Shown here: piece by piece, positions 13,940 to 27,560 of the stretch
Numbering within the stretch: the first letter of the stretch is position 1
Layout: every line of letters begins with the position of its first letter
Source of the DNA: Glandiceps talaboti
Taxonomy: Eukaryota > Hemichordata > Enteropneusta > Spengelidae
Assembly: GCF_964340395.1 (NCBI RefSeq)
Contig: NC_135571.1
Coordinates: forward strand, 3,499,111-3,563,110
DNA: 64,000 nucleotides
Direction of reading: 5' to 3'
Made by a program: the position numbers and the translations under genes
Notes under the pieces: generated by a model
Database searches by the model: none
What the model saw: only the letters and a program-made list of their open reading frames with translations
Told to the model about the DNA's origin: nothing

Positions 13940-14045
13940 TAATTAAAAAAATAAAATGTAAAATAAAATAAAATATTAACCTACCTACCCTATTTTCTGA
14001 AGCCATGTTATCGGAAACAAACATTGTTTTTATTTTTCACCAAAG
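13940..14045 (-). mobile_element. Family A MITE fragment, reverse orientation
   Basis: CCTACCTACCC and GTTATCGGAAAC are the reverse complements of the GGGTAGGTAGG and GTTCCGATAAC blocks of family A. Only the left end of the element is recognisable. Confidence 0.55.
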
Positions 14046-15585
14046 TACGTACTAAGGGCTCGTGTCTGACCACTTGTATCACTTAGATGTTGTCATGGTA
14101 GTAACATTGGTGGTCGATACATAGAACAATGACATGGAGGACTTTGACAGCTTTTTTGTAAAGTTTGGTGTATTTTTCTCAGGCGAAATAATCATGGTTA
14201 AATATAGCATACATGTTATTCAACGAGGACATTTTTCTGATCCGAAACTTCAAGTTTGTCACTCGACACATTGCTTTGTTTCAACATGTCGACTACTACA
14301 CAAAGACCACTATGTATAGTGAGACTGCAGTACACGTAAAAAGTCAGTTTTCTAAAATAAAACTGTTATATTGCTGGTAGAAATGATATCATAGGAGAGA
14401 GAATGGCTTTATGAGACTTTCGTATATATTGAAAGGATTGGGGTGATAATCCTGAGAGTTAATATTTGCTTCTTTGAACCACAGATGAGGTTTAAGGGGA
14501 GACCCAATACTTGACGAATACTGAACTGTAAGGCATAAGACCACAATGGACAATTGGCAATCAATCGGTTATTTTATATTGTCTAGTACGTGTTAATCCA
14601 CGCCATCGATGGTCCTTCAAGCCGAACAGTTGTTATTTGAAGTCCGTCGGTGTCCATCTCCAAGGCAAAGGTGTTATTTGCGGTGCACGCTCCACCTCTT
14701 GAGATGACATCTACAGCAGTTTAGCGACCCAAGGAGGTAGACTCACCCAACTGTGGTAGTACTCATCACACGTGGTCCCACACAAAGGGTGTTCTATGTG
14801 AAAGTTTGTTCATTGGATGTATAGAGACATATCATAATATTGACGACAGACGAGACACTGTAAGCTATCTAATGAACAGTTCGATTCTTAATAGAACGAT
14901 TTGTCTACACACAAAAGCATGACTTTCACGTTTTCATTTTTTTAAAGAAATAAATGATCGAATTAACGAGGACTTTTGAAGACCAGAAGCCGTATGGTCT
15001 ACAATCTATGGCAAAGCATCATTTATATGTTTACGTTGTCAACAACATTGTACAGGGTTGGTTTTATTCCAATTGACGGACTGTCAACATTTTGAAACTC
15101 CATTGAAAAGTTGTACAAAACACGTTGGTTTACCGATTCTCGTTATTTGGACGAAGTCTGAATGTCTGTATACAATAGTCGAGATATTGAACCATGAATG
15201 TACACAAACATGGCTGCCATTTTTTACTGAGTAATTTTACGTTTAATCTAAGTACCATATAATGAAAATAGTTGAGAACAGAATTGGTATTTTTATATCA
15301 AGAATATAAACATTACCGGTCTATATTCTTCCATGTTTTGTTATTTTACTCTATTCTATACTACTGGGCTCTTATCAAGTTTATTTTAAAAACTGGATTT
15401 CTTTTTAAAACATCTAACAATTTATTTGTCCTTATAATTTAAATTGACAATTTTTGTTGTGAATTTAAAAGTCTGGACTGCACAGAGAAAGTTCCTAAAT
15501 TAAAACATTTAGTGAGATAAATATATTTTTAAAAATCGAGAAACAAAGACAGACAAAAAGGTAAGAGATGTGAAGAGAGAGACTC

Positions 15586-15676
<91 letters not shown>
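15586..15676. repeat. (GA)n microsatellite
   Basis: About 85 bases of uninterrupted GA, followed by a degenerate GACA/GAGA segment to about 15745. Arg/Glu and Ser/Leu open frames across it are artefacts. Confidence 0.96.
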
Positions 15677-15678
<2 letters not shown>

Positions 15679-15679
15679 C

Positions 15680-18600
15680 ACAGACAGAGCTAGAGACAGA
15701 GATACAGGGAGAGGGTGACACAGACAGAGACTTGGAGACAGACATAGAGATAGGAGTGAGGGCGATTTTGAAAGACAAGGAGAGAAAAAAAAGATGAAAG
15801 GGGCTAAGAACTACGATATAGACTCGGAGGAGGTGGACAGAAATGGGTAGCAAATCTAGGTCGGTCGTCTTCTTAAAAACTAAATCTTGATTTCACTGTC
15901 GACGTTTTGTTTGTTTTCGTTTGCGTCTAATACCTAAACGCTATCCAGGGGTGTCAACATATGTGACGGTAGTAATACTCGTACTGGCAGTCTTTCCAGC
16001 GAAGTAGCTGGCAAGTCGTGCCTGAATAATACAACACCAGTTATACATGCCACAACTAACTACCATCACCATGGCTCACAAACCTTGGTATTTTCCACAA
16101 CATAAAAGCTGAAAAACCACGAGCGAGTGTACTTTTTGAAGTAGCTCACAGTAAATGGAAGAACATACAATAGGAATGGAAGAATCGGTAGTTTCCATTC
16201 AGGAGAGTGATTGCCGAATGCATAAAGAAAACTTCTGCTTGATTTAACCTTTAAAGGTATCCAGTCTCGTACACAGAGTGAACCCACTCAAGATATGCAA
16301 AACACAAAACTAAACCAGTTGGTAAGTACAATTCAACAAGGAATCTCTTTATCTCATCGTTATCTCAATCAAGTCTACTTTCCTAGCCTTACAGTTGATT
16401 TTCCAGACAGAAAATTACTGTAATGGAAAGGAAATGCACCTGTGATAACACACGCCATTGTGTCCAAACTTTCAATACTGTCGCCAATTCAAGTTTCGTC
16501 AAATCGGTTACATTAAAAGTAAACATACCTACAGATATCTTTCAACCGTAAAATTTGAGTATATTTGAAGCTTTGTAAATGAAATTTTAAAATGATTAAA
16601 CCTATCAAATGTGTTCATCGACCTCCAATTACAACGATAACACCTCTAGTACATAGATCTATATGCAAATACGTTTTTTATTGACCGAATGCCGATATGT
16701 TTGTCTTAATAATTGGATTTCGTGAGTAATTATCAATTGAAAACAAACACGGGGTGACGTTGTCCCAATCACCATGTCATTCGGGTTTTGTGAGTAACTA
16801 TCGACTCAAAACAAAAAAAGGGCTACGTTGTTCCAGTGATCACTATATCATTGTTTGATATTACATCAATCTACTTTGCCACTTATCCAGGAGAAAAAAA
16901 GTTATCAATCGAACATATAAATATCTCTGAGCGCAATGAAAGTCTCTAGATAAGTAGTATGGTCCAGGAAGATGCCTCAATATAACATTCGTATCTGTCG
17001 AATCCGAGAACCCCATATCCCCACAACATACGAAAAAACACGCCATGCCCGTATTTTGATTCCCCCTCTCCCCTTTTCCGCGTAGGCACACGTATTCTCG
17101 AAGATACCATTCCTGGGTTTGACGTGAAACAACTCTAAGTTTCATCTTTACATCATCACTGTAGTTTCATGTTTTGGAAGTAACAGTTAGTTCTGAAAAT
17201 GTAGTTGGAAACACGGCATAAATGCTTCGGTTATACAACCAGCAGTGTTGTAATTCTCTTCCCAACAATTAAGTTGCCTTACGGTTCTCTTTTCGCTCGC
17301 CCTCTCCTAAAATATTTCTTTAAATGAAAACAGACTGGACTTTCGACCTTCATAGCTTTTGCAAATCTAACATAGTAAGTCACCCTCTTTTTAAACTTTC
17401 TGCTTTTATTATCCACGTACGCGTTTTGGTGTAGATTTTAACTTATTTATCCATGAATTTGAGTGTACGAATTTGATACATTGACCTCCATGCATTGAGA
17501 TTTACAAGAATTCTTTAGAAAGTTGAACCTTGGGTGCAGTTTTTCTGAGTCGGTAGTTTTTTATTAGAATATTAGATCTGCTTGAGATAGCAATCAAATA
17601 TATAATAAAAGATGGGACTGCTGAATAGTAGTGAGACTTTCTAGTTTTGTTCTAGTCACATTCACAGGATCATGTTGTTGAAACGTTAGAACTTGGCTTT
17701 TTCAATGCTATATGTCGAAGCTTATTAATGTACAACAAGTACACAGGACCACAGCGACGCGAAGTTTCTTGTTCTCTCTCAGAAGCGGAACAAAAACTCG
17801 ACAACCGTGCACTGTGATACGCAGCGGGGTGGCTTCGTATTGATTGAAATAATGCACTTTGTATTGTGGAAAAAATAGCCATGCAAAGGTGACCAGGAGC
17901 AAATTAAGATACGCCTGGCGATATTATCTCTGAAATGGCGGTCGTTGCTGAGTAGGGGAAAGGCTGTTTGATAAGAATTCACAAAAAAAATCGTAAAAAA
18001 TTTAAAAACACAAATGAGATATCCAGTATGTACTTTTGTAAGGGGAAAAATAACAATACAAAGGTGTGTTGGTTGATGATGGATGTTTTGAAACAGCGGC
18101 CATATTGGAAAAGGAAAATTACTGGCAAATTCAACGATAAAAGAGTCATCGAATTGTGAAATCGAGGAAGTTAAATTGATGGATTGTTTCAAATGAATCC
18201 ATCTGGTCGTTTCGATTAGATTAATAATACCTCGTGATGTGTTTACGGAACTTTAAACCGAAAGCCGTAGGTGGGTGTTATCTGGATACTCGGTGATTTA
18301 GTAGGCTTAAACATCTACTTACCCTATAGGTAAAATATTAACACCGTGTGTACATATGACTCCGTTTTTAGGATATAATTAATGGCCATACGTCGACGAT
18401 GTGGAATTTAAACCTACGTGTGCACACAAAATACCTTGGATGGCGTGTGAACTTTTTAGTTTGGACTTTAAAAACTTTAAAATGGCAAAATAATATCAAT
18501 AAATTGATAACGAATATTGCTGTGTCCGTGGAAATTAATATGTATCTGGACACCTGGTGTTCATGGCGTTGGTGGGATGTCTGGTTCGTGACACCGTTGC

Positions 18601-20085
18601 TACTGTGATCTACCATGGGAACTATGGAGTTCTTTGTTGAAATTTGCACAAGATCGAATCATGATCATGTAGACGACTGTCTGTCGCGGGTGGATCTGCA
18701 AGGGTTATTGGTCATTGATCAATCATTATTGGTTGATGAGGAAACGCAGTTTGGTCGTCCCTTGCCACTGAGACTGGCTACAGCAGTTTTGGATTGGCAC
18801 CGAGCTTAACTAGCCAGTGTGGCAATTTATACCGAGCTAAGCAGCGAACAAATCGACACCGAACTCGACACAGCGAACAGAATACTTTTACGAGTTTACA
18901 CGGTGCTACCATAAGTCGCTAAGAACTCTATTATGAACTAGTTTACACCTTCTTGTTTAAATGCAATGTTTACTTGTGATTGTTTCACATGTACGTAACT
19001 GTCAATACACCGATTGTCTGAACTCTTTGCCCAACTCTACACACAAGCATAAACTCCAAACTGACCACAAGCCAAACAGATTGTTGACACTCAGCCCAGG
19101 GCACATCCCTAAACAATTCTTATAACACCTACTCTTACAACGTTTGTTTTATATTTACAGAAAAGACAAAGACGTTTTTATTTTTGTTTCCAACATGATA
19201 TGAATTTAATGATACGTTCCACATGATTGTCTCGATATTGCAAGTATTTTACATAAAATTTACATATTAAAGCTTTTTCTTGGCTTATCAAACGGTGTTC
19301 AACGTTCCTTAAAGGGGTAAAAACAGTCAGGGTTCATCACTCACGACATGATTTGTATCTCTTACGTGACAATATACATGCTATCTCTACATTTTAACAA
19401 TGCACTTGACATGTACACAATTTTCAAAATGGCGACTGCCAGGACACTGAGCGTGTACCGCATTTTGTACAGAGTAACATCGCTATGTTTTGGCATAGTG
19501 TTTGAGTTAAATTCGGTATGTAAAAGCTTTTTTGAGGTCTTGACACTTCTAAAAAGGATTCCCTTCCAAAATTTTGGTAAAATTCACAAAAATTTCCATA
19601 AATTTTATCAAAATATGATGTTTATGATACCGAGATCTACAACACTGTGCACGACATAGGAAGTGACCAATAGTGAGACTTCACATGACAGTCAGATCTA
19701 CAGCCGATAAACAAGAACACACTGAGTAGATGCAAGCAAAAATTTCTGCACCAAAACAGTTCTAAAATCCTACGCAGATGAAAACAGAAACTTAGAAATG
19801 ACTGTCATTTTGTGTATGGTATGCTTGTTTTCCCCATAAATTTTGAAATCTGGTATTTGATACCTTGAAGGTCAATAAAATTAATAATTTATACATCTCT
19901 TTGGGATATAGCTAAAAATATTCCGCCTTCCCACTTAATAAATAAAGTTTTTAATCTGATATGATTGTAAATATTAAATTTTGAAGATAAACTCAAAAAG
20001 GTATAATCGATGGAGAAAAAATATGATATGATATTATATCCCTAGGTCTTGATTGCACATAGATCGCTTTGGTTTAGTTACATGT
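15680..20085. other. Intergenic DNA downstream of FJX1, no supported gene
   Basis: About 4.4 kb with no recognisable exon; all open frames are below 140 codons and none resembles a known family. At 18703-18737 two ATTGGT motifs (inverted CCAAT) flank a TGATCA core. Since FJX1 is on the minus strand, its 3' untranslated region should extend below 20118, but no exact AATAAA is seen close by. An ATTAAA on the minus strand near 19948 is a possible poly(A) signal. Confidence 0.55.
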
Positions 20086-20117
20086 AATGATTTTAAATTT
20101 CCATTGTTTTTATACTT

Positions 20118-21614
20118 TTATCTGTACATTTGCTCACATTTCTGAATTTGTTGATAAACGTCAGATATTCTCTTGTTCAATGTTTCTACATTACCCCGTG
20201 GCAGTCTTGGCATTTCCCTGTACAAGGGTTCTTCTCGTTGAAATACCTCCCATAAGATTTCACCAATGTTTTGTTGTTCATGTATATGTTTAATGGCGTC
20301 TGCCGTTGAGCTTCTGAATATACATAGAGAGTTGAGAAGAGAGTCGTGAAAGTGGGAATATTTCTCCAACAGACGATAGCTGTGTAGAAGACCAGACTCG
20401 TTGTCGTAGAAAACCAACGTCCCGTCGTCTGCGATCTGATCCAAGTTATGAGTTGGACTATCCATGATGAATTCGTTCCATTGACGATTAAACATATTGT
20501 TGGCAACTCTGTCGAAATTCGCCGTCAAATAATCAAAAACGATCAAATCAGACCACTGAACAAGTTCAACCAATTCCTCTAATTGCAAATTTTCTAAAAT
20601 TTCGCGAGTAGGATGCATTTTTCTATCTTCCTCTCTGTATTGTTTTGGTATGTAGGCTGGTTTCAGATTGTCAATCCATTCGGTTAGAATCACAATTTTG
20701 TCCTGTTTCCATTCCGCCAACGGAATATCGTCGCTTATATTTTTCCATTGCCAATCGTTGCTACGAACCAAGCTTAAAACAGACGGTGGAACGTTTTTTA
20801 TTCCAAGTATTCTTGATAAGTGATATGAGAACATTTCTCCTTGTAGTTGGTCCATGTTTTGTCTATAACGGCAACAAGTAAGCGATCCATTTTGAAAAGT
20901 GAGCAGGCGATTCTGCATTCGACCACATCCGTCTTGCATGTGAACGACAGATGAATTACGCGCGAAATCCATCCACTTTTTGACGTGTCTGTCGTCAAAA
21001 CCTTTGGGTGTATGATTTTCTAGATAACTACTCCAATATATAGCATTTGATAAGATATGTTCTTTGTTCCAAGTACTTGATATTTGAGATGTTGCGTTGG
21101 GTAAACCCTCAGAGGTAGATTTATCAGCGTTGGCAGTCGGCTCTTTCAGTCGTTCGTACTGCTGACGTTCGAGCAGTTTATGGCGAGATTGCGTTCTCTG
21201 TTTATTTCGAATTATCCGCGCCTTAAATCTATACGAATCGTCAAGTGTGTTTACTAGTGTCAATTTGTCTTCTTGTAACATATCATATTTACTGACGGGC
21301 TTATTTTCAAGTATCTTTTCAAATTTGTTGGTTTTTGTGCCGTTAAACAAAGTACCACTGAAAGCCTGTTCCGACGATTCGAAAATGGCCGACGGTTTAC
21401 GTATCACTCTACGGTTTCTTTCATCGATGTCGAAAAACGCATTGTTTCCTCCAGACTCGCGTTTTTCATCCACAATTTGGGCATTTAAAACAACATCATG
21501 ATTAATAGTACTCGGTAGCTGCAAATATGTCCCAAGTAACGTCCACACAGAGAAGATAAGTCCGATAGCCAGCAATGCACTCAGCCGAGGCATCGTGGTT
21601 GTAGAGTTGACCAT
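20118..21614 (-). CDS. FJX1: Four-jointed box kinase (FJX1/Four-jointed family)
   Basis: A 498-residue type II membrane protein in a single exon. The family are Golgi serine/threonine kinases that phosphorylate cadherin repeats of Fat and Dachsous, tuning planar cell polarity and Hippo signalling. Seen here: a short cytosolic tail and one hydrophobic anchor (about residues 11-30), a poorly conserved stem (about 35-180), then a luminal kinase-like domain with QGEMFSYHLSRILG (258-271), LTEWIDNL (310-317), WSDLIVFDYLTANFDR (354-369) and a DNE triad (404-406) matching the motif required for activity in fly Four-jointed. The first ATG has a weak Kozak context; Met8 (21593) is better placed and could be the true start. 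Vertebrate FJX1 is also intronless and somewhat shorter; the extra length is in the stem. Upstream lie two DR1-type sites (about 23.0 and 23.18 kb). Confidence 0.93.
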   Translation of the reverse strand: MVNSTTTMPRLSALLAIGLIFSVWTLLGTYLQLPSTINHDVVLNAQIVDEKRESGGNNAFFDIDERNRRVIRKPSAIFESSEQAFSGTLFNGTKTNKFEKILENKPVSKYDMLQEDKLTLVNTLDDSYRFKARIIRNKQRTQSRHKLLERQQYERLKEPTANADKSTSEGLPNATSQISSTWNKEHILSNAIYWSSYLENHTPKGFDDRHVKKWMDFARNSSVVHMQDGCGRMQNRLLTFQNGSLTCCRYRQNMDQLQGEMFSYHLSRILGIKNVPPSVLSLVRSNDWQWKNISDDIPLAEWKQDKIVILTEWIDNLKPAYIPKQYREEDRKMHPTREILENLQLEELVELVQWSDLIVFDYLTANFDRVANNMFNRQWNEFIMDSPTHNLDQIADDGTLVFYDNESGLLHSYRLLEKYSHFHDSLLNSLCIFRSSTADAIKHIHEQQNIGEILWEVFQREEPLYREMPRLPRGNVETLNKRISDVYQQIQKCEQMYR

Positions 21615-22999
21615 ACGTCAACAGTGGTGTTATCAATACCGTGTGCACTCACAGATAATGCAGTCGATATAATTGTCTGTCTTTTCAAACACTTGAATAT
21701 CGACAGATGATAAATTATTCATCTTATCTCATGTTTTGCCATACCTTAGACTCCGTGATCTTCATACAGGTAAGCAAACAACACACTCCCAGTAGAGGAA
21801 GTGTGTTTCCCGGTGACCGTAAAGTTTAAAGCACTACGCGATCCACGGTACACGCGTCATTTTCCAATTTTACGTTCTGTGTTTACCAATACCATGAGTT
21901 TCCCATCAGAAATACAAACACAATTCCAAATAGTTTGGCCAAAGTGTGGTCTGTCGATGAATTCTGGTTCGCTCCCTCAGTAGAATTCGTTGTGATTACT
22001 TCGGGGGTAACCCAGGTTTGACATCTATAGCCTGTAGCCGTATTACAATGTCCAATCCATACGTTATACGTTTACTACATTCGTCTGCACTCTCAATGGC
22101 CGAACAGCTCCGAGCAAGTGATACTCCACAAAAGTGTTGTGTCCGAGTTCGAAATAAAGTCCACCCAGGAGGCCACAAGTGTAATTTTGATGCGTCGCTG
22201 ACAGCGCGGCAGGTAGTCTGCTTCAAAGACCCACCGTGACCCTTACAGTGCTGTTAGCAAGTCACTAGTAAGCACTCCTGACAGTTGGCGAAACATTACA
22301 CTCAGAATAGTTTGCACCTCAACAGCACGCTAGGGGGTCTTTTTTTCAATGTTGCCTGAAATACCCCTTCCCTCAGGCATGTTACATTCTAGCTTTTTAT
22401 TGGTCGAAACACAAGCGGCTTTGTCCCGACCTTGTATTGATTGTACAGTCGAATAATGCCGAGGCTTATTGAAGTCGAGAAAAGTAGCATGAATTAAAGA
22501 AAAACATTGTGTATAACAAGGTGCTAGGATTTACATCTAAAGCTCTACCCGTCAAGTGAATAGTTGTGCACACAATCCGATCAACGCATCTTGTTACCGA
22601 TGCTTAAAATATTTGAGTCGAAAAAAGAACATCACAATTGTGGCAAGTTTCACCTTTCTCGTGTACCCTCTTATAAACAAGTTGAATTTATCTAGTATCT
22701 CTCGGAGCAATTAAGTTAATAAAATTCAATAGTGTGCCTTCAATAGCCATAAAAAAGTTACGTAAATGGATAATAGCACTTAATTATGTGGGATGGGCCA
22801 AAAAACACTTAAAACTATGTCACAAAATAAGAGCAACTATCCCTATTTAGTGCTATTGGAATCATCCATATGAGTGTAACGGAACCAGAAATTATACAAT
22901 TATTATACTCCTGTAGGGGTTGGAGGTTTACCGACAGGGCAATGTAAACTGGGCGAACTGTACATTGATTTATTCTCCAGTGTGAATTGATGACACCAA

Positions 23000-23012
23000 A
23001 GGTCAAAGGTTG
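23000..23012 (+). promoter_or_regulatory. DR1-like nuclear receptor motif
   Basis: AGGTCA-A-AGGTTG, a direct repeat of half-sites with one-base spacing; the second half-site deviates at its last two bases. It lies about 1.4 kb upstream of FJX1 and 170 bases from a perfect DR1 in the opposite orientation. HNF4, COUP-TF and RXR partners bind DR1. Motif evidence only. Confidence 0.25.
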
Positions 23013-23174
23013 AATGCATCAATTGAGCGACGTGCGAAAATAGTGTCGGAACTGGTATGTCTAGGATCGGTTTATTACCACGCATTGTTGTGTTCATTCA
23101 CCGGTTCATTCCGACACAATCAGTATGTTCCATAGAGATAGGTATGCACTGCACGCACATCCTTTTATCTCTTG

Positions 23175-23187
23175 TGACCTTTGACCT
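23175..23187 (-). promoter_or_regulatory. Perfect DR1 nuclear receptor motif
   Basis: TGACCT-T-TGACCT, which is AGGTCA-A-AGGTCA on the minus strand, the consensus DR1 element. About 1.56 kb upstream of the FJX1 start. Chance occurrence cannot be excluded. Confidence 0.3.
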
Positions 23188-23827
23188 CCGATTCACATCC
23201 CACGGCCAAAAAGTGATAATCAAACTGAAGGGAAGACCGTCCTGCATCAAGGGACTACTGAGGTGGGCTATCTAATGAACTGCCATGTCTGGTAAAATAA
23301 TGGGTCTAATTTCACAAGTGGTCGTGTATGTCATATTAAGTATGTTGGGTTGTTATTTAAGGAAGGGTTGTGATGTTGGAGACATTCTTTATATGTGTAT
23401 GTTCACCGTATGGTTGCTATATTGTTGATACGATACCTCTGAAGTGACCCTGAAATTCTAGTCTACCCAGAACTTAGTATTTCCAGATGTCACTCCGTTT
23501 TAGTCCAAATAAGTTTACGGTTATGTTGTTTCCGTCACGGTACATTCATTTTATCAGACTTCATGGCTGTGAAGTGGGTATCATACCTTTCCCTCATTCA
23601 AGAATCAATAATTCGATTAGTTTTTCACTGTATTTTACAAGTTTGTGGGTTAGATCTGAGCAGTCAGGACTGTTCGGGGGCGTTGTAATGACTCTTGGGG
23701 GTCACCCTCATGATGTTTTAGACACGTTCCTACAGTAAAAATGTCCAGGTCAATTTACACTATGCTAAATACTTCAACACGTGAAAAACAACCTGAATGA
23801 TGAAATTAAATGGAGAGAGGGAGGGAC

Positions 23828-24274
<447 letters not shown>

Positions 24275-24552
24275 GGGGAGGGGGGCAGGCAGCAAGGGAC
24301 TATGCAAGAAAGATGCAGCGAGAGAAATTTCGCACCAAATTCTTAAAACTTTTGATTTCATTGTCGATTTCTTGTTCGATTCCTTCTGCATCTCACTGAG
24401 AGAAAGTTAAACGTCTTCCATTGCCTGAACTAATAATGTTACATTTAATTTGTTAGCCTAATAAATGAATGAAGGCAACATAACAAAAATGAATAATTGT
24501 ACCTCTTTTCTTTGTAACCTTTTGTTAGTCCGTTTTAGTCTGTTATCTATTA

Positions 24553-24587
<35 letters not shown>

Positions 24588-25098
24588 GTCCGAAGTGTGT
24601 TTACAAAATGTTTCATTGAGAGAACAGTGCTCTGTACTGATATGAAGTCTGTATATGAAAGACGAATAAATAAAAAATAATAATGAAACAAACGTGTATA
24701 TTATTTATTCTTTAATTTGACAGTTTCTTAGTTTCCCAATTCTACTACAACATCGCCTTTATATGACCAGCTGTTAATGCAATGGACAAGATTCTTAAGT
24801 TTATTTTCTCTGATAGTAAATTTCTCTGAGATTGAATAGTTTTTAGTTTGTACTATGCTCTAAGGTCATTTATATTTGTCATAATCATTTGAGATTGGTG
24901 AGATGTATTCATGTACTTTCAGGGTTTATAGACAAAACGTAATTTGATCAACTTGAGGTAAAATAAACGACTAGAAATCATCATTAATCATTAGTAGATG
25001 GTTTATTAAATATAAACTCAGAGAGAAAATACAATTATGTTATGTAATTTCTATTTTTATTTGTCATTGTTTTCTAAAAGTTACTCTATTGAGAGTGA

Positions 25099-25108
25099 GA
25101 TAGAGAGA

Positions 25109-25163
<55 letters not shown>
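25099..25163. repeat. (GA)n/(GATA)n microsatellite
   Basis: GAGA runs with interspersed GATAGATA units. Confidence 0.93.
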
Positions 25164-25170
<7 letters not shown>

Positions 25171-25399
25171 GAGGAAATGGATGGTTAATTGAATTGAAAA
25201 ACGTAAGAGTAAAACGTGTCTAGACTTTTTATAAAACTTTCAAACAAATAATCAAACTAAGTGAGGGTGTAATACAAATAAACTATTTAAGTGTCAACTT
25301 CACTACCACATGTAAAACTGACTTTGTAAAAAATTTAAACTATTTCTGTAAAATCATCGTACTGGTCACTTTTAAACCATAATTTTTACATCAAAATAT

Positions 25400-25515
25400 A
25401 CACGATGTGTTAATCAATTATACCACTCCTGAATAAATTCAAAATTTGTTTAAAAGTTAGAAAAAATGATAAAATTTGTTTATTTTTATGGCGGGAAAGT
25501 ACACCACCCTGAGTT
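25400..25515 (+). repeat. Fragment of the GGCGGGAAAGT repeat
   Basis: AAAATTTGTTTATTTTTATGGCGGGAAAGT shares its 3' core with the repeats at 8820-9140 and 32090-32160. Boundaries are uncertain. Confidence 0.45.
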
Positions 25516-25994
25516 TGATGCGTAGTTAATGCCAAATCAAATGTTCACACGCACACTCGCAGCAACTTGTTTCAATTATGGCACATTGGCCTTTGCCCCC
25601 GTTCCCTGTAACCGCTGGTAGTGGCCATTCTGACCTATTACATCGCCATGTAACATTACACCGCAATCCTGTGAACCCTGTATCTCTTTAGATACAGTAC
25701 AACAAATTTATATGCCATGACAAACACGGAATGTCATCGTCCAAGCACGTTCGTTTGTAATTAGATGTCCAAAAATTTAGACTGTGGTTGGACATATGTT
25801 TGTGATTTGGTGTCGTAAAACGGTAGAATTCAACAAAAGCACGATTTATAGGCCTCATCTATAATTTATATCCCGACATAGAGCACGATATTGATGTAAA
25901 ATAACGAGTTCTATTGTCACACTCTCTTAAATATATGTGTTTGTTTATACACAACAATCTAATAAAGAAATGGATACTTCAAAGTCCCTTTTTA

Positions 25995-26260
25995 AAGCTA
26001 CACTAGCAGTTACTGGAGTATTATTTTTTCGATCAAACAACCAACAATATTTTGAGAGTTCTATTTTATCTATCAGTAGTACAGTAACAGGTTGAAACCA
26101 TGACTGTATTGAGGGTGCTGAGTTTTGGGTATGGACCTAAAATCAATTTCATTGGTTCAAGATATTGTATAATATATAGCTGTACAAACACATTTATATA
26201 CAGATGATTCAATATTCTACAATATTAACAAGTAAGTCCATTATATCTTCAATCAAACAG
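25995..26260 (-). mobile_element. MITE-like family C, copy C2
   Basis: Starts TTTTTAAAGCTACACTAGCAGTTACTG and follows the reverse complement of the intact copy at 37309-37666: an ATTATTTTTTC block, CAACCAACAATAT, an AGTAGTACAGTAACAGGTTGAAA block, GGACCTAAAATC and GATTCAATA. The far end is decayed. No coding capacity. Confidence 0.7.
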
Positions 26261-27334
26261 ACATTGACAAATTAAATGGAACTATAATATTGATTAATAA
26301 ACCTAGAGCAACTAGTAAATTAATTAATTAATTAATTAATTAATTAAACAAACAGACACCAGAAGGTGTAATCGTTTATATATTTCACCGTAGTACTGTT
26401 AATATTGACTCTGTTTCAATTTCTCGTTTATTTAGAGTGGTTATTTAATTTCAGAGTGACAAATAAGCCCGGTGGGCTGGGTGATGTATTAACCTTTCAA
26501 TTTGTTACCGTATATTCACATGCCATAAACAGCCTGTTATTACGTCATGTACTGATTTAAATGCTTATCCCAATCAGGTTAATTTTTCGTTTATTTTCGA
26601 TTTGGTTATTATTTCGTCAAGTTTCCTCAAGGGGAAGCTGTGTCGTAGGTTTTGTACTGTCTAAGTCCATCCGTCAATACACGAATGTATTTGAAAGGAA
26701 CGTCCAATAGATTACTAACTCGCAAGGGTGATTGAGGGTATTTTTAGTTTCGTAATTTGATTTGGCCGCTAAAATTATACAAGTAATTAATGGCAATGAA
26801 ATTATATATGATAATTTTAGGTCTTGGAGACGGTATATTGGGTAAATACATCCACTTATTAATCAAAATACTTCAAAATTGTCACTTTCGCTAAATTAGA
26901 GTTTGTGTAAGTTAACGTTACTTTATAAAACACTGGGACGAACAGACAAATTGGGGTAGCCATCAAACGGACTTGCCCGGCATTCCAGGGACCATTATTT
27001 AGAATCTAAGCTTTGTACTTTTGGCGTAATTTTGAATGGTGACCATTTGGTGCTTTTATTGCTCCTGAACATGGACGGGAAATTTTGTTGTCGTACTTTT
27101 ACAAAATAACGTAGCTAATTCATCTAATATTTAGGAGCCGGTGCACACTTCACTGATCATGAATTGAGATTGGGCGACAGTTTGATTTATGCATTTAATG
27201 ACTGGTAATTTCGTTAACAGGTATTCCATTAACAACCCCTTCACGCTTGTTTATCTCTCTAGATGCCTTTAAAGCATCTAAAGTATGTGTGCCGTTCTGC
27301 TGATAGGAAGTACATGCATTAACCAATGAAGTAC

Positions 27335-27560
27335 CCGATTTTTTCCCCCGCCATTATATTTTTGAAAAAAATGATCGTTTTCTGTGTAGTTTTTTTGACG
27401 TTTCACTCTCATTTTAGATTGATATCACAGAAATGTAACTCCTTCGTTAACTGATGTCAAAATTGTGTATCTTTACGGACAAAATTATTGAACAAAAATT
27501 CTCGTTCACTTGTAACTTTTTAGTACATTTCAACATCATTTTAGTCTGGAATAATAGAAA
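27335..27560 (-). repeat. GGCGGGAAA-type repeat, reverse orientation
   Basis: Contains CCCCCGCCATTATATTTTTG at its left and, at the right, the reverse complement of the CAGACTAAAATGATGTTGAAATG block that precedes the motif in the copies at 8.8-9.1 kb. Strongly decayed. Confidence 0.4.

Larger units (their letters stand above)
10262..15585. other. Intergenic DNA, no supported gene
   Basis: About 5.3 kb without a convincing exon. A TATAAATA box at about 10748 lies about 180 bases before a small open frame with a good Kozak context (10927-11022, plus, 31 codons, starting MADDLWAN), and a 63-codon minus-strand frame lies at 11409-11600 with an internal RPQRF duplication. Neither is recognised, and I leave both uncalled. 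Repeats present are a family A element at 11662, a foldback at 12833 and a family A fragment at 13940. Confidence 0.55.
21615..23825. other. Upstream region of FJX1
   Basis: No coding exon or obvious TATA box. Because FJX1 runs leftward, its promoter should lie here. The segment holds two nuclear-receptor DR1-like motifs (entered separately) and no long repeat before the TATC array at 23829. Confidence 0.5.

Noticed and set aside
14583-14720. 46-codon stop-to-stop minus-strand frame with protein-like wording (TFALEMDTDGLQITTVRLEG)
   Set aside because: No start codon at its head, no clear splice sites and no family recognised; could be a decayed exon but unsupported.
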